Positions 37,142-49,960 of a stretch of 64,000 nt of DNA are shown one piece after another. The notes under the pieces are model-generated. The model was not told where the DNA came from and made no database searches. It saw only the letters and a list, made by a program, of their open reading frames with translations. The translations under genes and the position numbers were made by a program. Every line of letters starts with the position of its first letter. Positions within the stretch are counted from its first letter, which is position 1. Source of the stretch: Extensimonas perlucida (GTDB lineage: Bacteria; Pseudomonadota; Gammaproteobacteria; Burkholderiales; Burkholderiaceae_C); the NCBI RefSeq assembly GCF_007655255.1, contig NZ_VMYE01000002.1, positions 1 to 64,000 on the forward strand, read 5' to 3'.

Positions 37142-37602
37142 GGTGGTGTCGGGGATTTTCGGCCGTGCCGCAGCGGGCGCAGAGCGGGAACGGGAAATGG
37201 TGGGCGAGGACACGATGGGTTCTGGCATGCAAAAAACGGACCGCGAAAAAGCGCAAAAAACAGGGCGCAGGGTGGGCACAGCAGCAGCGGCAAATCAGGC
37301 CGCAAACGCGCGCCCGGATTGTGCGCCTTTCGCCGTCAGTGTGTGCCCGCGGCCGGAAGTTCCGCGGCACGTGTCTAGGAGCCTGTCGGACTTTGGGCGT
37401 CGATAGCGAGAATGTGCCCCAGCGAGAGCAGTTTTTGCCGGATTCGCAGCCCCATAGCGGGACTATGGGGCAAGAAGACGGTAAAAAATGGGCCGCTGCG
37501 GCGCATTCGCAGCCGATGATTCCAAAGTCCGACAGGCTCCTAGGGCCCAGCAAATGCCAGAACGCCTCACTATCATGGGAGGTTTTCCCTGAGCAAGCCC
37601 TC
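37142..37602. other. Divergent region between the MFS gene and uvrA
   Basis: About 460 bp without a supported gene. It must contain promoters for both neighbours. The palindromic element copy 3 occupies 37375-37543. No clear LexA box of the CTGT-N8-ACAG form was found ahead of uvrA by eye. Confidence 0.5.
37375..37543. mobile_element. Palindromic MITE-like element, copy 3, upstream of uvrA
   Basis: Third full 169-bp copy with CTAG at both ends, 59 bp before the uvrA start. Differences from copy 2 are few and scattered, in arms and not in the terminal 20 bp. One frame is open through it into uvrA. Confidence 0.88.
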
Positions 37603-40740
<3,138 letters not shown>

Positions 40741-40743
<3 letters not shown>

Positions 40744-40797
40744 AAAAAGGCATTTGTGCAGGTGCAGCAAGCACAAGCAGCTATTTATTGTGAAGCA
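40741..40797. repeat. Small interspersed repeat at the uvrA-pyrF convergence
   Basis: AAAAAAGGCATTTGTGCAGG followed by CAAGCACAAGCAGCTATTTA. It fills the gap between the two convergent genes and covers the last codons of pyrF. Confidence 0.5.
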
Positions 40798-41621
40798 TCT
40801 GCACGCGCCGCGTTGAGTGCGTCGCGCGTGTGCAGGGCCGCGGCGCGCGCGGCTGCGGCGAAGTCCTCCTTGGCCGAGGCGTAGAGGATGGCGCGCGATG
40901 AGTTCACGATGATCGGCCCCTCGGCGCGCAGCCCGGCGCGCACCGTGGCCGCGGCGTCGCCGCCCTGTGCGCCCACGCCGGGGATCAGCAGCGGCAGCGT
41001 GGGCGCGAGCGCGCGCACGCGCTCGATCTCGGCCGGGTAGGTCGCGCCCACCACGAGGCCGAGCTGGCCGTTGCGGTTCCACGGCCCTTGCGCCAGGCGC
41101 GCTATGTGCTCGTACAGCAGCGGCGCGCCGGGCACGCTCGCGAGGCGCTGGTTTTGCAGGTCGTCGCCGCCGGGGTTGGACGTGCGGCAGAGCAAAAAAG
41201 CGCCTTTGCCGGGGTAGTCGAGGTAGGGCGCGACCGAGTCGAAGCCCATGAAGGGCGAGAGCGTGACGGCGTCGGCGCCGTAGCGCTCGAACGCCTCTTT
41301 GGCGTACTGCTCGGCGGTGGCGCCGATGTCGCCGCGCTTGGCGTCCAGGATCACCGGCACCTGCGGCGCATGGCAGCGGATGTGCTGCAGCAGGCGTTCG
41401 AGCTGCTCTTCCGCGCCGTGCGCGGCAAAGTAGGCAATCTGGGGCTTGAACGCGCACACCAGGTCGGCGGTGCTGTCCACGATGGCGGCGCAAAAATCGT
41501 ACATCTTGCGCACGTCGCCGCGCCAGGCGCCCGGAAAGCGCTCGGGGTCGGGGTCCAGCCCCACGCAGAGCATGGAGTCGTTTTGCGCCGTGGCCGTACG
41601 CAGCAGCTCGAGAAAGTCCAT
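40785..41621 (-). CDS. pyrF: Orotidine 5'-phosphate decarboxylase
   Basis: A 278-aa enzyme of the type-2 (longer) OMP decarboxylase group; last step of UMP synthesis. It begins [20 protein letters not shown] and has [18 protein letters not shown] with the catalytic DxKxxD residues, and [11 protein letters not shown] near the phosphate site. ATG at 41621 fits the family start. It follows pgk by 28 bp on the minus strand, so the two are probably co-transcribed. Confidence 0.94.
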   Translation of the reverse strand: MDFLELLRTATAQNDSMLCVGLDPDPERFPGAWRGDVRKMYDFCAAIVDSTADLVCAFKPQIAYFAAHGAEEQLERLLQHIRCHAPQVPVILDAKRGDIGATAEQYAKEAFERYGADAVTLSPFMGFDSVAPYLDYPGKGAFLLCRTSNPGGDDLQNQRLASVPGAPLLYEHIARLAQGPWNRNGQLGLVVGATYPAEIERVRALAPTLPLLIPGVGAQGGDAAATVRAGLRAEGPIIVNSSRAILYASAKEDFAAAARAAALHTRDALNAARADASQ

Positions 41622-41649
41622 GGCGTGCCTCTTTGCAGTGACTTCAGGG

Positions 41650-42858
41650 TTACGCAGGTACGAGCCCCTCGGCCGCGCGTTTTTCGAGGATTTCGAATGC
41701 CGGCAGCGTCTTGCCCTCGAGCACCTCGAGAAACGCGCCGCCGCCCGTGGAGATGTAGCCGATCTGCTTTTCGATGCCGTATTTGGCGATCGCGGCCAGC
41801 GTGTCACCGCCGCCGGCGATGCTGAACGCGGGCGAGGCGGCAATCGCCTGGGCGATGGTGCGCGTGCCATTCTCGAACGCCGGGAACTCGAACACGCCCA
41901 CGGGGCCGTTCCACACGATGGTGCCCGCGGCCTTGAGCTGCGCGGCCAGGCGCGCTGCGGTCTCGGGGCCGATGTCGAGGATCAGGTCGTCGGCTTCGAC
42001 GGCCGTGGCCGGCTTCACGCTGGCCGGCGCGTCGGCGGCAAAGACCTTGGCCGTGACCACGTCGGTCGGGATCGGCACCTCGGCGCCGCGCGCGCGCATG
42101 GCCGCCAGCACGGCCTTGGCCTCGCCTACGAGGTCGGGCTCGGCCAGGCTCTTGCCTATGGGCAGGCCCGCGGCGAGCATGAAGGTGTTGGCGATGCCGC
42201 CGCCCACGATGAGCTGGTCCACCTTCTGCGCCAGGCTTTGCAGGATGGTGAGCTTGGTCGAAACCTTGGAGCCCGCGACGATGGCCACGAGCGGGCGCTT
42301 GGGCTGGGCGAGCGCGCGCGTGATGGCGTCGATCTCGGCCGCAAGCAGCGGCCCCGCGCAGGCGATGGGCGCGTACTGCGCGATGCCGTAGGTGGTGGCC
42401 TCGGCGCGGTGCGCGGTGCCGAAGGCGTCGTTCACGTAGATGTCGCACAGCGCCGCGAGCTTGCGTGCGAGCGCGGGGTCGTTTTTCTTCTCGCCGACGT
42501 TCAGGCGGCAGTTTTCGAGCAGCACGACCTCACCGGGCGCGACCTGCACGCCATCGACCCAGTCGCGCCGCAGCGCCACCTTGCGCCCGAGTAGTTCGGA
42601 AAGGCGCTCGGCCACGGGCGCGAGCGAGTCTTCGGGCTTGAACTGGCCCTCGGTCGGTCGGCCCAGGTGGCTCGTGACCATCACGGCCGCGCCCGCGTCG
42701 AGCGCGAGCTGGATGCAGGGCACGGAGGCGCGGATGCGCGTGTCCTCGGTGATGCGGCCGGCGTCGTCCTGCGGCACGTTGAGGTCACTGCGGATGAAGA
42801 CGCGCTTGCCGCGCACGAGTCCCTGTGCGCACAGGTCGGAAAAGCGAAGAATGTTCAT
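41650..42858 (-). CDS. pgk: Phosphoglycerate kinase
   Basis: A 402-aa glycolytic and Calvin-cycle kinase, usual length. Features: [72 protein letters not shown] and the nucleotide loop [16 protein letters not shown] at 42858 (MNILRFSDL) is preferred over an earlier in-frame start. Confidence 0.96.
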   Translation of the reverse strand: MNILRFSDLCAQGLVRGKRVFIRSDLNVPQDDAGRITEDTRIRASVPCIQLALDAGAAVMVTSHLGRPTEGQFKPEDSLAPVAERLSELLGRKVALRRDWVDGVQVAPGEVVLLENCRLNVGEKKNDPALARKLAALCDIYVNDAFGTAHRAEATTYGIAQYAPIACAGPLLAAEIDAITRALAQPKRPLVAIVAGSKVSTKLTILQSLAQKVDQLIVGGGIANTFMLAAGLPIGKSLAEPDLVGEAKAVLAAMRARGAEVPIPTDVVTAKVFAADAPASVKPATAVEADDLILDIGPETAARLAAQLKAAGTIVWNGPVGVFEFPAFENGTRTIAQAIAASPAFSIAGGGDTLAAIAKYGIEKQIGYISTGGGAFLEVLEGKTLPAFEILEKRAAEGLVPA

Positions 42859-42931
42859 GAGAAAAGGGGCTTGCGGAAGGTGGACAGCGGCTGATTCTAG
42901 GAGCATGTGCCGCTTTGTCCACTTTACGCTG

Positions 42932-43267
42932 TCACCACCCCAGGCCGATGTGCAGCGGCAGATACACCAGCATGCCCACGACGATGGTGCCCAGGATGCC
43001 GCGGCGCCAGAAGTAGTAGCCGCCCGCGCACAGCAGCGCGGGCAGGCGTGCGTCGCGCAGTGTGGCGATGAGGTGGCCGTTGCTCATGAAAAGCTCGGGC
43101 GCGATCACCGCCGTGAGCGCCGCGAGCGGTGCGTACTTGAGGCCGCGTTTGAACCATTCTGGCAGCGGCATCTCGCGCTGCGAGAGCATGAAAAAGGAGC
43201 GCGTCACCACGGTGATCGCGGTCAGGCCCAGCACGGCCAGCAGGTATTCGCCCCAGCCCATGTTCAT
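42932..43267 (-). CDS. azlD: AzlD-family branched-chain amino acid export subunit
   Basis: A 111-aa membrane protein with three to four hydrophobic segments. [20 protein letters not shown] and [16 protein letters not shown] are typical of AzlD. Its ATG overlaps the stop of azlC (43264-43267), and the two together form an exporter of branched-chain amino acids in known cases. Confidence 0.9.
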   Translation of the reverse strand: MNMGWGEYLLAVLGLTAITVVTRSFFMLSQREMPLPEWFKRGLKYAPLAALTAVIAPELFMSNGHLIATLRDARLPALLCAGGYYFWRRGILGTIVVGMLVYLPLHIGLGW

Positions 43268-44151
43268 GGCGTGCGCTCCGTGGGCTGGGCGTTGGTGGAC
43301 GCGGCGGGTGCGCCTTGGGCGGGCGGTGCAGCGGTCCGCGACGTGCTCGCGCCCGTCACCACGCTCGAACCCGCCGCGCGCAGCGCCACGGCAGGCTTGC
43401 GCAGGCGCCGCTCAGCCGCCTCGGCCAGCAGCCCGGCCGCGACGGCGGCAGCGATGGCGACCAGGATGTTGAGCTTGAGCGGCAGCGTAAACGCCGCGAT
43501 CGCCGCCGCGGCAGAAACCACGGTCGCGATCCATGCCGGGCGATCGACCAGCATGGACAGCAGCACGCCCAGCAGCGCCAGCACGCCGGCAAAACCCAGC
43601 CCCCACGACAGCGGGATGGCGTTGGCGAGCACGATGCCCGCGATCGATGGCACCTGCCAAGCCAGCCAGTTGAGCAGCGACGCGCCCCAGAAATATGCGA
43701 GCTGCCCTGGCGCGGGGCGCGGCTCGGGGTAGCGCTGCATGAAAAAAACGAAGATCGCGTCGCCGCTGAAGTAGCCTATGGTCAGCCGCTGCAGCAAAGG
43801 GCGGTGCACGAAATAACTACGCCAGAGGTTGCTGAAGATGACGAAGCGCAGGTTCACGCAGGTCGCCGTGAGCCAGACCACCCACAGCGGCGCGCCCGTG
43901 GCCAGCAGCGGCAGCACCGCGAGCTGCGCGCTGCCCGCATAGACGAACAGCGACATCACGATGGCCATGGACACCGGCATGCCACTCTTGACCATGGCCA
44001 CACCCGTGACCAGCCCCCAGGCGCTGATGCCCAGCGCGGTGGCGAGCATGTCCTTGGCGGCGAGGCGAAACTCGGGCTCGCGCGCAAGGGCGCGCAGCGA
44101 CTGCGGGGTGCGCACCCCGTCGCCGTGCGCGTGCTCGCGTCCGCTGCTCAT
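43264..44151 (-). CDS. azlC: AzlC-family branched-chain amino acid exporter subunit
   Basis: A 295-aa membrane protein with about six hydrophobic segments. Markers: SLFVYAGSAQLAVLPLLATG, TCVNLRFVIFSN and YFWGASLLNWLAWQ. The last 50 residues form an Ala/Pro/Thr-rich cytoplasmic-like tail not usual for AzlC. ATG at 44151 is 10 bp after the fmt stop, so azlC and azlD look like the end of the def-fmt operon. Confidence 0.9.
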   Translation of the reverse strand: MSSGREHAHGDGVRTPQSLRALAREPEFRLAAKDMLATALGISAWGLVTGVAMVKSGMPVSMAIVMSLFVYAGSAQLAVLPLLATGAPLWVVWLTATCVNLRFVIFSNLWRSYFVHRPLLQRLTIGYFSGDAIFVFFMQRYPEPRPAPGQLAYFWGASLLNWLAWQVPSIAGIVLANAIPLSWGLGFAGVLALLGVLLSMLVDRPAWIATVVSAAAAIAAFTLPLKLNILVAIAAAVAAGLLAEAAERRLRKPAVALRAAGSSVVTGASTSRTAAPPAQGAPAASTNAQPTERTP

Positions 44152-44161
44152 GCGCTTGCGC

Positions 44162-45139
44162 TCATGCCACTGTGGACGCAGTGCCGAGCACCTGTCCGGG
44201 CTGCAGCGCAAAGCCGCGCAAGAACTCGGCCGCCGCCAGGCGCTTGCCGCCCGTGCGCTGCAGCAGCGTGAGGCGCAGCGCATCCGTGCCGCAGGCCACC
44301 GTGATGCCCGCGTCGTCTATAGACAAAATCTGGCCGCAAGGCACATCTGACGGGCGCTGGTAGCTCATGATTTCAGAGCTCCAGAGCTTGAGCACGGTGC
44401 CGCCAAGCGTGGTGCTTGCGCCTGGGAAGGGGTCGAAGGCGCGGATACGACGCTCGATGACCGCTGCGGGCTGCGCCCAGTCGATCAGGCTCTCGGCCTT
44501 GTCGATCTTGGGTGCGTAGCACCCCCCTTGTTCAGGCTGCGGCCGGGGCTGCAGCTGCCCTGCTTCAGCCAACTGCAGCGCCTGCACGATCAGGCGCGCG
44601 CCGAGCGCGGCAAGCCGATCGTGCAGCGTGCCCGTGGTGTCGTGCGCCAGGATGGGCGTGGCCTCGGTGAGCAGCATGGGGCCGGTGTCCAGGCCCGCGT
44701 CCATTTGCATGATGGTCACGCCGGTCTCGGCGTCGCCCGCCTCGATGGCGCGGTGTATGGGCGCGGCGCCGCGCCAGCGCGGCAGCAGGCTCGCGTGGAT
44801 GTTCAGGCACCCGAGCCGCGGCAGATCGAGCACCCATTGCGGCAGGATCAGGCCGTAGGCTGCCACCACCATCGCGTCGGGCCGGGCGTCCTGCAGCGCA
44901 GCACGCGCGGCTTCGGCGTCTTGCGGGTATTTGCCGTCCAGACGCAGGCTGCGCGGCTGCGCCACAGGGATGTCATGGGCTTGCGCCAACTGCTTGACCG
45001 CCGAGGCCTGCAGCTGCATGCCGCGCCCCGCGGGCCGGTCGGGCTGCGTGAGCACCAGCGGCACGCGAAAACCCGCTGCCAGCAGCTGCGCCAGCGCCAC
45101 ACTTGCGAATTCGGGGGTGCCGGCAAAGACGATGTTCAT
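44162..45139 (-). CDS. fmt: Methionyl-tRNA formyltransferase
   Basis: A 325-aa enzyme that formylates initiator Met-tRNA. It starts [20 protein letters not shown] and contains [20 protein letters not shown], the formyl-THF catalytic loop with Asn, His and, later, Asp ([15 protein letters not shown]). C-terminal OB-like tRNA-binding domain about 210-320. It is grouped with def, the deformylase, as in many bacteria. Confidence 0.96.
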   Translation of the reverse strand: MNIVFAGTPEFASVALAQLLAAGFRVPLVLTQPDRPAGRGMQLQASAVKQLAQAHDIPVAQPRSLRLDGKYPQDAEAARAALQDARPDAMVVAAYGLILPQWVLDLPRLGCLNIHASLLPRWRGAAPIHRAIEAGDAETGVTIMQMDAGLDTGPMLLTEATPILAHDTTGTLHDRLAALGARLIVQALQLAEAGQLQPRPQPEQGGCYAPKIDKAESLIDWAQPAAVIERRIRAFDPFPGASTTLGGTVLKLWSSEIMSYQRPSDVPCGQILSIDDAGITVACGTDALRLTLLQRTGGKRLAAAEFLRGFALQPGQVLGTASTVA

Positions 45140-45158
45140 GCGCGGTGCTTTGGGGCGG

Positions 45159-45680
45159 TCAGAAGTCGTGCTCTCTGCCGCCCGAGAATTCGTCGGCAAA
45201 CATCACCCGGCGCACCACGCCCGCGCGGTCTATGTGGACGTAGGCGAAGCGGCGCGTGCCCAGGTCGTCGATGAAGTGGTACGTCCAGATGTCGCCGTCG
45301 AAGCGCGCGACCTGCTCGAGCCGGATCGGCGGGCCGAAGCTGGCCTCGACGTCGCGCGCGCTCCATTGGTTGACGGGGATGGATTCAAAGCGCTGCTGCG
45401 TGAGCACCTGCGTGGTGCGCACGAGGCGCCCGCTCGCGTCGAAGTCGAGGTGGAACACCTGGTAGCCCGCGGGCAAGGTCGAATACAGCAGGCGCTGACC
45501 GCCGTCGGGCAGGCTCTGCGTGCTGCGCGGCGCGCCCAGGCGCGCGAGCACGTCTTCGCGCAGCGCGCCGGGCTTTTCCCAGTCGGGCGAGGCGCAGGCG
45601 GCGAGCAGCAGCAGCGCCAGGCTGGCCGCGGCGCGGCGCAGCGCCGGCCCGCCAGAATGTGCCATCGAGCAGGATTTCAT
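45159..45680 (-). CDS. Lipoprotein, BamE/SmpA-like, between def and fmt
   Basis: A 173-aa exported lipoprotein: a basic start, a hydrophobic run and the lipobox LLLAAC (Cys about 26). The mature part has two similar segments ([20 protein letters not shown] and [20 protein letters not shown]), each followed by a beta-rich stretch, resembling tandem BamE/SmpA folds. ATG at 45680 overlaps the def stop. The function is unknown; its operon place between translation genes is probably historical. Confidence 0.72.
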   Translation of the reverse strand: MKSCSMAHSGGPALRRAAASLALLLLAACASPDWEKPGALREDVLARLGAPRSTQSLPDGGQRLLYSTLPAGYQVFHLDFDASGRLVRTTQVLTQQRFESIPVNQWSARDVEASFGPPIRLEQVARFDGDIWTYHFIDDLGTRRFAYVHIDRAGVVRRVMFADEFSGGREHDF

Positions 45681-46189
45681 GCGCGGGCCTCCTCGCGCTG
45701 CTGTTTGAGCAGCTTGGTCTTGATGCGGTTGCGCTTGAGTGGCGAGAGGTATTCGACGAACACCTTGCCCAGCAGGTGGTCGAGCTCGTGCTGTATGCAC
45801 ACGGCCAGCAGCCCCTCGGCCTCGATGACTTGCTCCTGCCCCTGCGCGTCGAGCGCGCGCACGCGCACCGCGCGCGCTCGCGCCACGCCGTCGTAAATGC
45901 CGGGCACCGAGAGGCAGCCTTCCTCGCCCTCTTGCCTTTCCTCGCTGGCCCAGAGGATCTCGGGGTTGATCAGCGCCATGGGCTGGTTGCGCTCCTGCGA
46001 CACGTCGATCACCACCACGCGCTCATGCACGTCGATCTGCGTCGCCGCAAGGCCTATGCCCTTGGCGTCATACATGGTCTCGAGCATGTCGGCAACCAGC
46101 GCCTGGACGCGCGCATCCACGCTCGCCACCGGGCGCGCGACGGTGCGCAGGCGGGGGTCTGGGTAGCAAAGAATCGGAAGGACGGCCAT
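45677..46189 (-). CDS. def: Peptide deformylase
   Basis: A 170-aa metalloenzyme removing the formyl group from nascent proteins. The three motifs are present: [17 protein letters not shown] (metal Cys) and QHELDHLLG (HExxH-type metal site). ATG at 46189 has GGAAGGACG upstream. First gene of the minus-strand operon def-lipoprotein-fmt-azlC-azlD. Confidence 0.96.
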   Translation of the reverse strand: MAVLPILCYPDPRLRTVARPVASVDARVQALVADMLETMYDAKGIGLAATQIDVHERVVVIDVSQERNQPMALINPEILWASEERQEGEEGCLSVPGIYDGVARARAVRVRALDAQGQEQVIEAEGLLAVCIQHELDHLLGKVFVEYLSPLKRNRIKTKLLKQQREEARA

Positions 46190-46202
46190 GGCTCTGGGCA
46201 GG

Positions 46203-46295
46203 GAAAATAAATAGCAAAAGCGGCGCGGCGGGCGGTGCCTGTGCGCGAAAAATGTCGCTATTTTCGCTACTTTCAAGCGCTCTTGCGGCGCCCAG
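46203..46295. repeat. Small interspersed repeats in the def-LysM divergent region
   Basis: AATAAATAGCAAAAG, then TGTCGCTATTTTCG and TTTCAAGCGCTCTTGCGG, words of the small repeat family, possibly two adjacent degenerate members. They occupy the promoter space between divergent genes. Confidence 0.4.
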
Positions 46296-46368
46296 GCGCA
46301 ATAATCATTGCCCCGGCGAGGGCTTGCACAGAGAATTCCGGGTGATCTTCATCGAACAAAGGAATCCC

Positions 46369-47595
46369 ATGATGGTGGCATCGATGCGCATGCAATGTGC
46401 TGGCTGGGGGAGGGCCGCGGTGCTTGCCGCGGCAACGGGCGTCGCCTTGGCGGCCGCCTTGTATGCGCCCAAGGCGCAGGCGCAGAAATACCCCGTCACC
46501 AGCGGTCAGCGCGCCACGGCGCAGCAGGTGGCGCAGCGCGGCGTGCCCCTGTCTGAGCTGGCGCCCAACGCGCCCGACAAATACGTGGTCAAGCGCGGCG
46601 ACACCTTGTGGCATATCTCGGGCATGTACCTCCAGCGGCCCTGGCGCTGGCCCGAGCTCTGGGGCATGAATCTGCAATCCATCCGCAACCCGCACCTGAT
46701 TTATCCGGGCCAGACGCTGTACCTGCTCAAGGATGGCGGCTATGCGCGCCTCGCCACCAGCCCCGCGGGCGAGCCAGAAACCGTGCGCGTGACGCCGCGC
46801 GTGCGCACCGACAGCCTTGCCGACTCGGCCCTGCCCACGCTGGACCCGAAAGTGATAGAGCCCTTCCTCGAAGAGCCCTTGATCGTCGATGAAGAGGCGC
46901 TGGCAAACGCCCCGCACATCGTCGCCACCACCGAGGATCGTGTGCTCATGGCCGAGGGCCAGCGTATCTATGCGCGCGGCCCGGCCGATGCGCCCATGCA
47001 GCTCGGGCCCGACAAACCGCGCTATTTCCGCATCTACCGTGACGCCAAAGCGCTCAAAGACCCGGAAACCGGCGAAATTCTGGGCTACGAGGCGCATTAC
47101 CTCGGCAAGGCCGAGTTGCTGCGCAGTGAAACCCCGGGCTCGGCCGGCACCGAGCAGGCGCCTGCCGCCGACCCCATCCCCGCCACCCTGCAGCTTGGGC
47201 TGACGAAAGAAGAGGTGCGCGCCGGCGACCGCCTGCTGCCCGCGCCGCCGCGCGAATTCCTCAACTTCATCCCGCGCGCACCGCAGCTGCCTGTGGATGC
47301 GCGGGTGGTGTCGGTCTATGGCAGCGCCGCGCTCGCCAATGCCGCGCAAAGCCAGGTGATTTCGCTCAACCGTGGCACACGCGACGGCATGGAAGCCGGC
47401 CAGGTGCTAGCCATCCTGAGCAAGGGCGCGCGCATCGTGGACAAGGCCGACCCCGACCGGCCCATGGTGCAACTGCCCAGCGAGCGCAACGGTCTGGCCG
47501 TGGTGTTTCGCACCTTCGAGCGCGTGTCCTACGCGCTCATTGTCGAAATCCACACGCCCGTGCGCATGGGCGACAAGCTGACCAATCCGCAATAA
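46369..47595 (+). CDS. Secreted LysM-domain protein
   Basis: A 408-aa exported protein. A signal/anchor segment (about 15-33) ends with PKAQAQ. A single LysM (about 68-120) reads YVVKRGDTLWHISGMYL, NPHLIYPGQTLYLL and probably binds peptidoglycan. The remaining 280 residues are conserved in LysM proteins found next to dprA in beta-proteobacteria but have no known activity. AAAGGAATCC supports the start. dprA follows after 51 bp. Confidence 0.88.
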   Translation: MMVASMRMQCAGWGRAAVLAAATGVALAAALYAPKAQAQKYPVTSGQRATAQQVAQRGVPLSELAPNAPDKYVVKRGDTLWHISGMYLQRPWRWPELWGMNLQSIRNPHLIYPGQTLYLLKDGGYARLATSPAGEPETVRVTPRVRTDSLADSALPTLDPKVIEPFLEEPLIVDEEALANAPHIVATTEDRVLMAEGQRIYARGPADAPMQLGPDKPRYFRIYRDAKALKDPETGEILGYEAHYLGKAELLRSETPGSAGTEQAPAADPIPATLQLGLTKEEVRAGDRLLPAPPREFLNFIPRAPQLPVDARVVSVYGSAALANAAQSQVISLNRGTRDGMEAGQVLAILSKGARIVDKADPDRPMVQLPSERNGLAVVFRTFERVSYALIVEIHTPVRMGDKLTNPQ

Positions 47596-47646
47596 AGCGG
47601 TGTCCACCGCCAGCACCCCAGACATCGCCAGCCACCCTGCGTCGGC

Positions 47647-48828
47647 ATGGAGCGCGAAGAACTCGCCGCCTGGCTGCGCCTGAGCGTGACGCCGGGCGTG
47701 GGGCGCACTGCGGCGCGCAAGTTGCTTGCGGCCTTCGGCCTGCCGCAGGCGGTGTTCGCACAATCGGTGCAGATGCTCGAGCGCTGCGTGAGCCCGGCGC
47801 AGGCGCGCGCGCTGCACACCCTGCCCGAAGGCTTCGAGGACTTGTGCGCACGCACCTGGGCCTGGCTGCACGCAGAGGACGCTGGGCCAGCACAAGGGCC
47901 GGCGCATGCGCTGCTGAGCCTGGCCGACGCGGCATATCCGCGCGCGCTGCTCGACACCGAGGACCCGCCGCTGCTGCTGTATGCGCTCGGGCCTGCCGAA
48001 GTGCTGCAGGGCGACCCGTTCGCCCAGGGCCGCTGCCTGGCCATGGTGGGCAGCCGCAACCCCACGGCGCAAGGCACCGAAAACGCGCGCCAATTCGCCC
48101 GCGCGCTGCACGCGGCGGGCCTGTGCATCGTCTCGGGCCTGGCGCTGGGCATAGACGCGGCGGCGCACGAGGGTGCCTTGGAGAGCGCCGCAGCAGAGGC
48201 GCCAGCGCGTGCATGGCCCGCCACGATCGCCGTCGTCGGCACGGGGCTGGACCGCGTCTATCCGCGCCGCAACCTCGAGCTGGCCCGGCGCATCGCAGCG
48301 CAGGGCCTGATCGTGAGCGAATACCCGCTGGGCACGCCCCCGCTCGCGCCCAACTTTCCGCAGCGCAACCGCATCATCGCGGGCTTGTCGCGGGGCACAT
48401 TGGTCGTCGAGGCCGCGCCGGCCTCGGGCTCGCTCATCACGGCGCGGCTCGCGGCCGAGCAGGGGCGCGAGGTGTTCGCGATCCCCGGCTCCATCCACGC
48501 ACCGCAGTCGCGCGGCTGTCATGCGCTCATACGCCAGGGCGCCAAGCTCGTCGAAAGTGCGCAGGACGTGCTCGAGGAGCTGCGTCTGCCCGCCCCCGCG
48601 GCGGCGCCAGCCCAGGAGCAGCGGGCCCCCGATGCGCCCGCGCCTGCCGAGACGCCCGAAAGCCCCTTGCTGCAGGCGCTGGGTTTCGACCCCATAGGCT
48701 TGGATGCGCTGCTTGCGCGCACCGGCCTCGATGCGGCCACGCTGCAGGTGCAATTGCTCGAGCTCGAACTCGCGGGCAGCGTGGCGCGCCTGCCCGGCGG
48801 GCTGTTTCAGCGCACAGGGCGCGCCTGA
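47647..48828 (+). CDS. dprA: DNA processing protein DprA
   Basis: A 393-aa protein that loads RecA on incoming single-stranded DNA during transformation. An N-terminal SAM-like part (WLRLSVTPGVGRTAARKLL) precedes the Rossmann core with MVGSRNPTAQG, VSGLALGIDAAAHEGAL and GTGLDRVYPRRN, and a C-terminal winged-helix DML1-like domain (about 330-393). Its stop codon falls at the left edge of a palindromic element (48825-48991). Confidence 0.94.
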   Translation: MEREELAAWLRLSVTPGVGRTAARKLLAAFGLPQAVFAQSVQMLERCVSPAQARALHTLPEGFEDLCARTWAWLHAEDAGPAQGPAHALLSLADAAYPRALLDTEDPPLLLYALGPAEVLQGDPFAQGRCLAMVGSRNPTAQGTENARQFARALHAAGLCIVSGLALGIDAAAHEGALESAAAEAPARAWPATIAVVGTGLDRVYPRRNLELARRIAAQGLIVSEYPLGTPPLAPNFPQRNRIIAGLSRGTLVVEAAPASGSLITARLAAEQGREVFAIPGSIHAPQSRGCHALIRQGAKLVESAQDVLEELRLPAPAAAPAQEQRAPDAPAPAETPESPLLQALGFDPIGLDALLARTGLDAATLQVQLLELELAGSVARLPGGLFQRTGRA

Positions 48829-48991
48829 AAAGCTGAGAGTCTTTCGTCCATGGCCGCCTTGCACACCCAAACACCCCCGCGCGTCGTTGCAAATGCGCGC
48901 CATAGCCCGAGCTATGGCTGCGCTTTGCGCCGCTATCGGTGGCGTTTTGATGCGCCTTTCGGCCGCGGCCAAAAAACTCTCAGCCTCTGAG
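48825..48991. mobile_element. Second type of long palindromic element, after dprA
   Basis: About 167 bp that can fold on itself: CTGAAAAGCTGAGAGT at the left pairs with ACTCTCAGCCTCTGAG at the right, and the centre is CCATAG ... CTATGG. Size and plan match the 169-bp element (full-length palindrome with a CATAG/CTATG apex), but the arm sequences differ. Only one copy was found in this window. It fills most of the dprA-fpr gap; 48992-49124 shows nothing further. Confidence 0.65.
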
Positions 48992-49124
48992 CAGGCACGG
49001 ACGGTGCCGGCCGGGAGTTCACAAGGGGGCCATCCGGCTTTGTTGGACAATGCGGGGCTTTCCGCCGACGGCCACCGGTGGTGTTTTCCTCGGCAAAACG
49101 ACTTTTCCTCACCGCAAACACACC

Positions 49125-49898
49125 ATGAGTGCATTTCACGAAGAGCGCGTGCTCAGCGTCCACCACTGGACCGACCGATTGTTCAGCTTTACCACCACGC
49201 GCGATCCGGCGCTGCGGTTTTCCAACGGCCACTTCACGATGATCGGCCTGCTCGTCGAGGGCAAGCCGCTGCTGCGCGCCTACAGCATCGTGAGCCCGAA
49301 TTACGAAGAGCATCTGGAGTTTTTGAGCATCAAGGTGCCCGACGGCCCGCTGACCTCGCGCCTGCAGCACATCCAGGTGGGCGACAGCATCATCGTGGGC
49401 AAAAAGCCCACGGGCACGCTGCTCATAGACTACCTGCTGCCGGCCAGGCGCCTGTACCTGTTCTCTACGGGCACGGGGCTGGCGCCGTTCATGAGCATCA
49501 TCCGCGACCCGGCCACCTACGAAAAGTTTGCCGAGGTGGTGCTCGTGCACGGCGTGCGTCTGGTGTCCGAGCTGGCCTACCACGAGTACCTCACGCAGGA
49601 GCTGCCGCAGCATGAAATCCTCGGGGAGATGGTGCGTGCGCAGCTGCGCTACTACCCCACAGTGACGCGCGAGCCCTTTGTAAACCAGGGCCGTATCAAC
49701 GACCTGATCGACAGCGGCAAGCTGTTTGCCGACCTCGGCGTGCCGCCGCTGGACCCGCAGGTGGACCGCGCCATGCTCTGCGGCAGCCCGGCCATGCTGG
49801 CCTCGCTCAAAACCATTCTCGAAGCGCGGGGCTTCAAGGAAGGCAGCACCACGACGCCCGGCGACTTCGTGGTCGAGCGCGCCTTCGTGGACAAGTGA
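49125..49898 (+). CDS. fpr: Ferredoxin/flavodoxin-NADP reductase
   Basis: A 257-aa FAD protein moving electrons between NADPH and ferredoxin or flavodoxin. LLRAYSIVSPNYEE is the FAD-binding RxYS motif, STGTGLAPFMSIIRD the NADP-binding loop, MLCGSPAML the second NADP contact, and the C-terminus VERAFVDK is typical of subclass I bacterial enzymes. ATG at 49125 is preferred. It could in principle serve the Rieske ferredoxin at 10362, but there is no linkage evidence. Confidence 0.93.
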   Translation: MSAFHEERVLSVHHWTDRLFSFTTTRDPALRFSNGHFTMIGLLVEGKPLLRAYSIVSPNYEEHLEFLSIKVPDGPLTSRLQHIQVGDSIIVGKKPTGTLLIDYLLPARRLYLFSTGTGLAPFMSIIRDPATYEKFAEVVLVHGVRLVSELAYHEYLTQELPQHEILGEMVRAQLRYYPTVTREPFVNQGRINDLIDSGKLFADLGVPPLDPQVDRAMLCGSPAMLASLKTILEARGFKEGSTTTPGDFVVERAFVDK

Positions 49899-49935
49899 CA
49901 CGCCGCGCGGCGCATGGCAGCCCCTACGCGCTCGC

Positions 49936-49960
49936 GGTTCCCCAGTCCGAAGGGCTCCTA
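49936..49960. repeat. Possible worn right end of the palindromic element
   Basis: TTCCCCAGTCCGAAGGGCTCCTA resembles the element's terminal TTCCAAAGTCCGACAGGCTCCTA at most positions. The final CTA supplies the TAG stop of the glycine-zipper gene on the minus strand. No left arm is nearby; chance similarity is possible. Confidence 0.4.
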
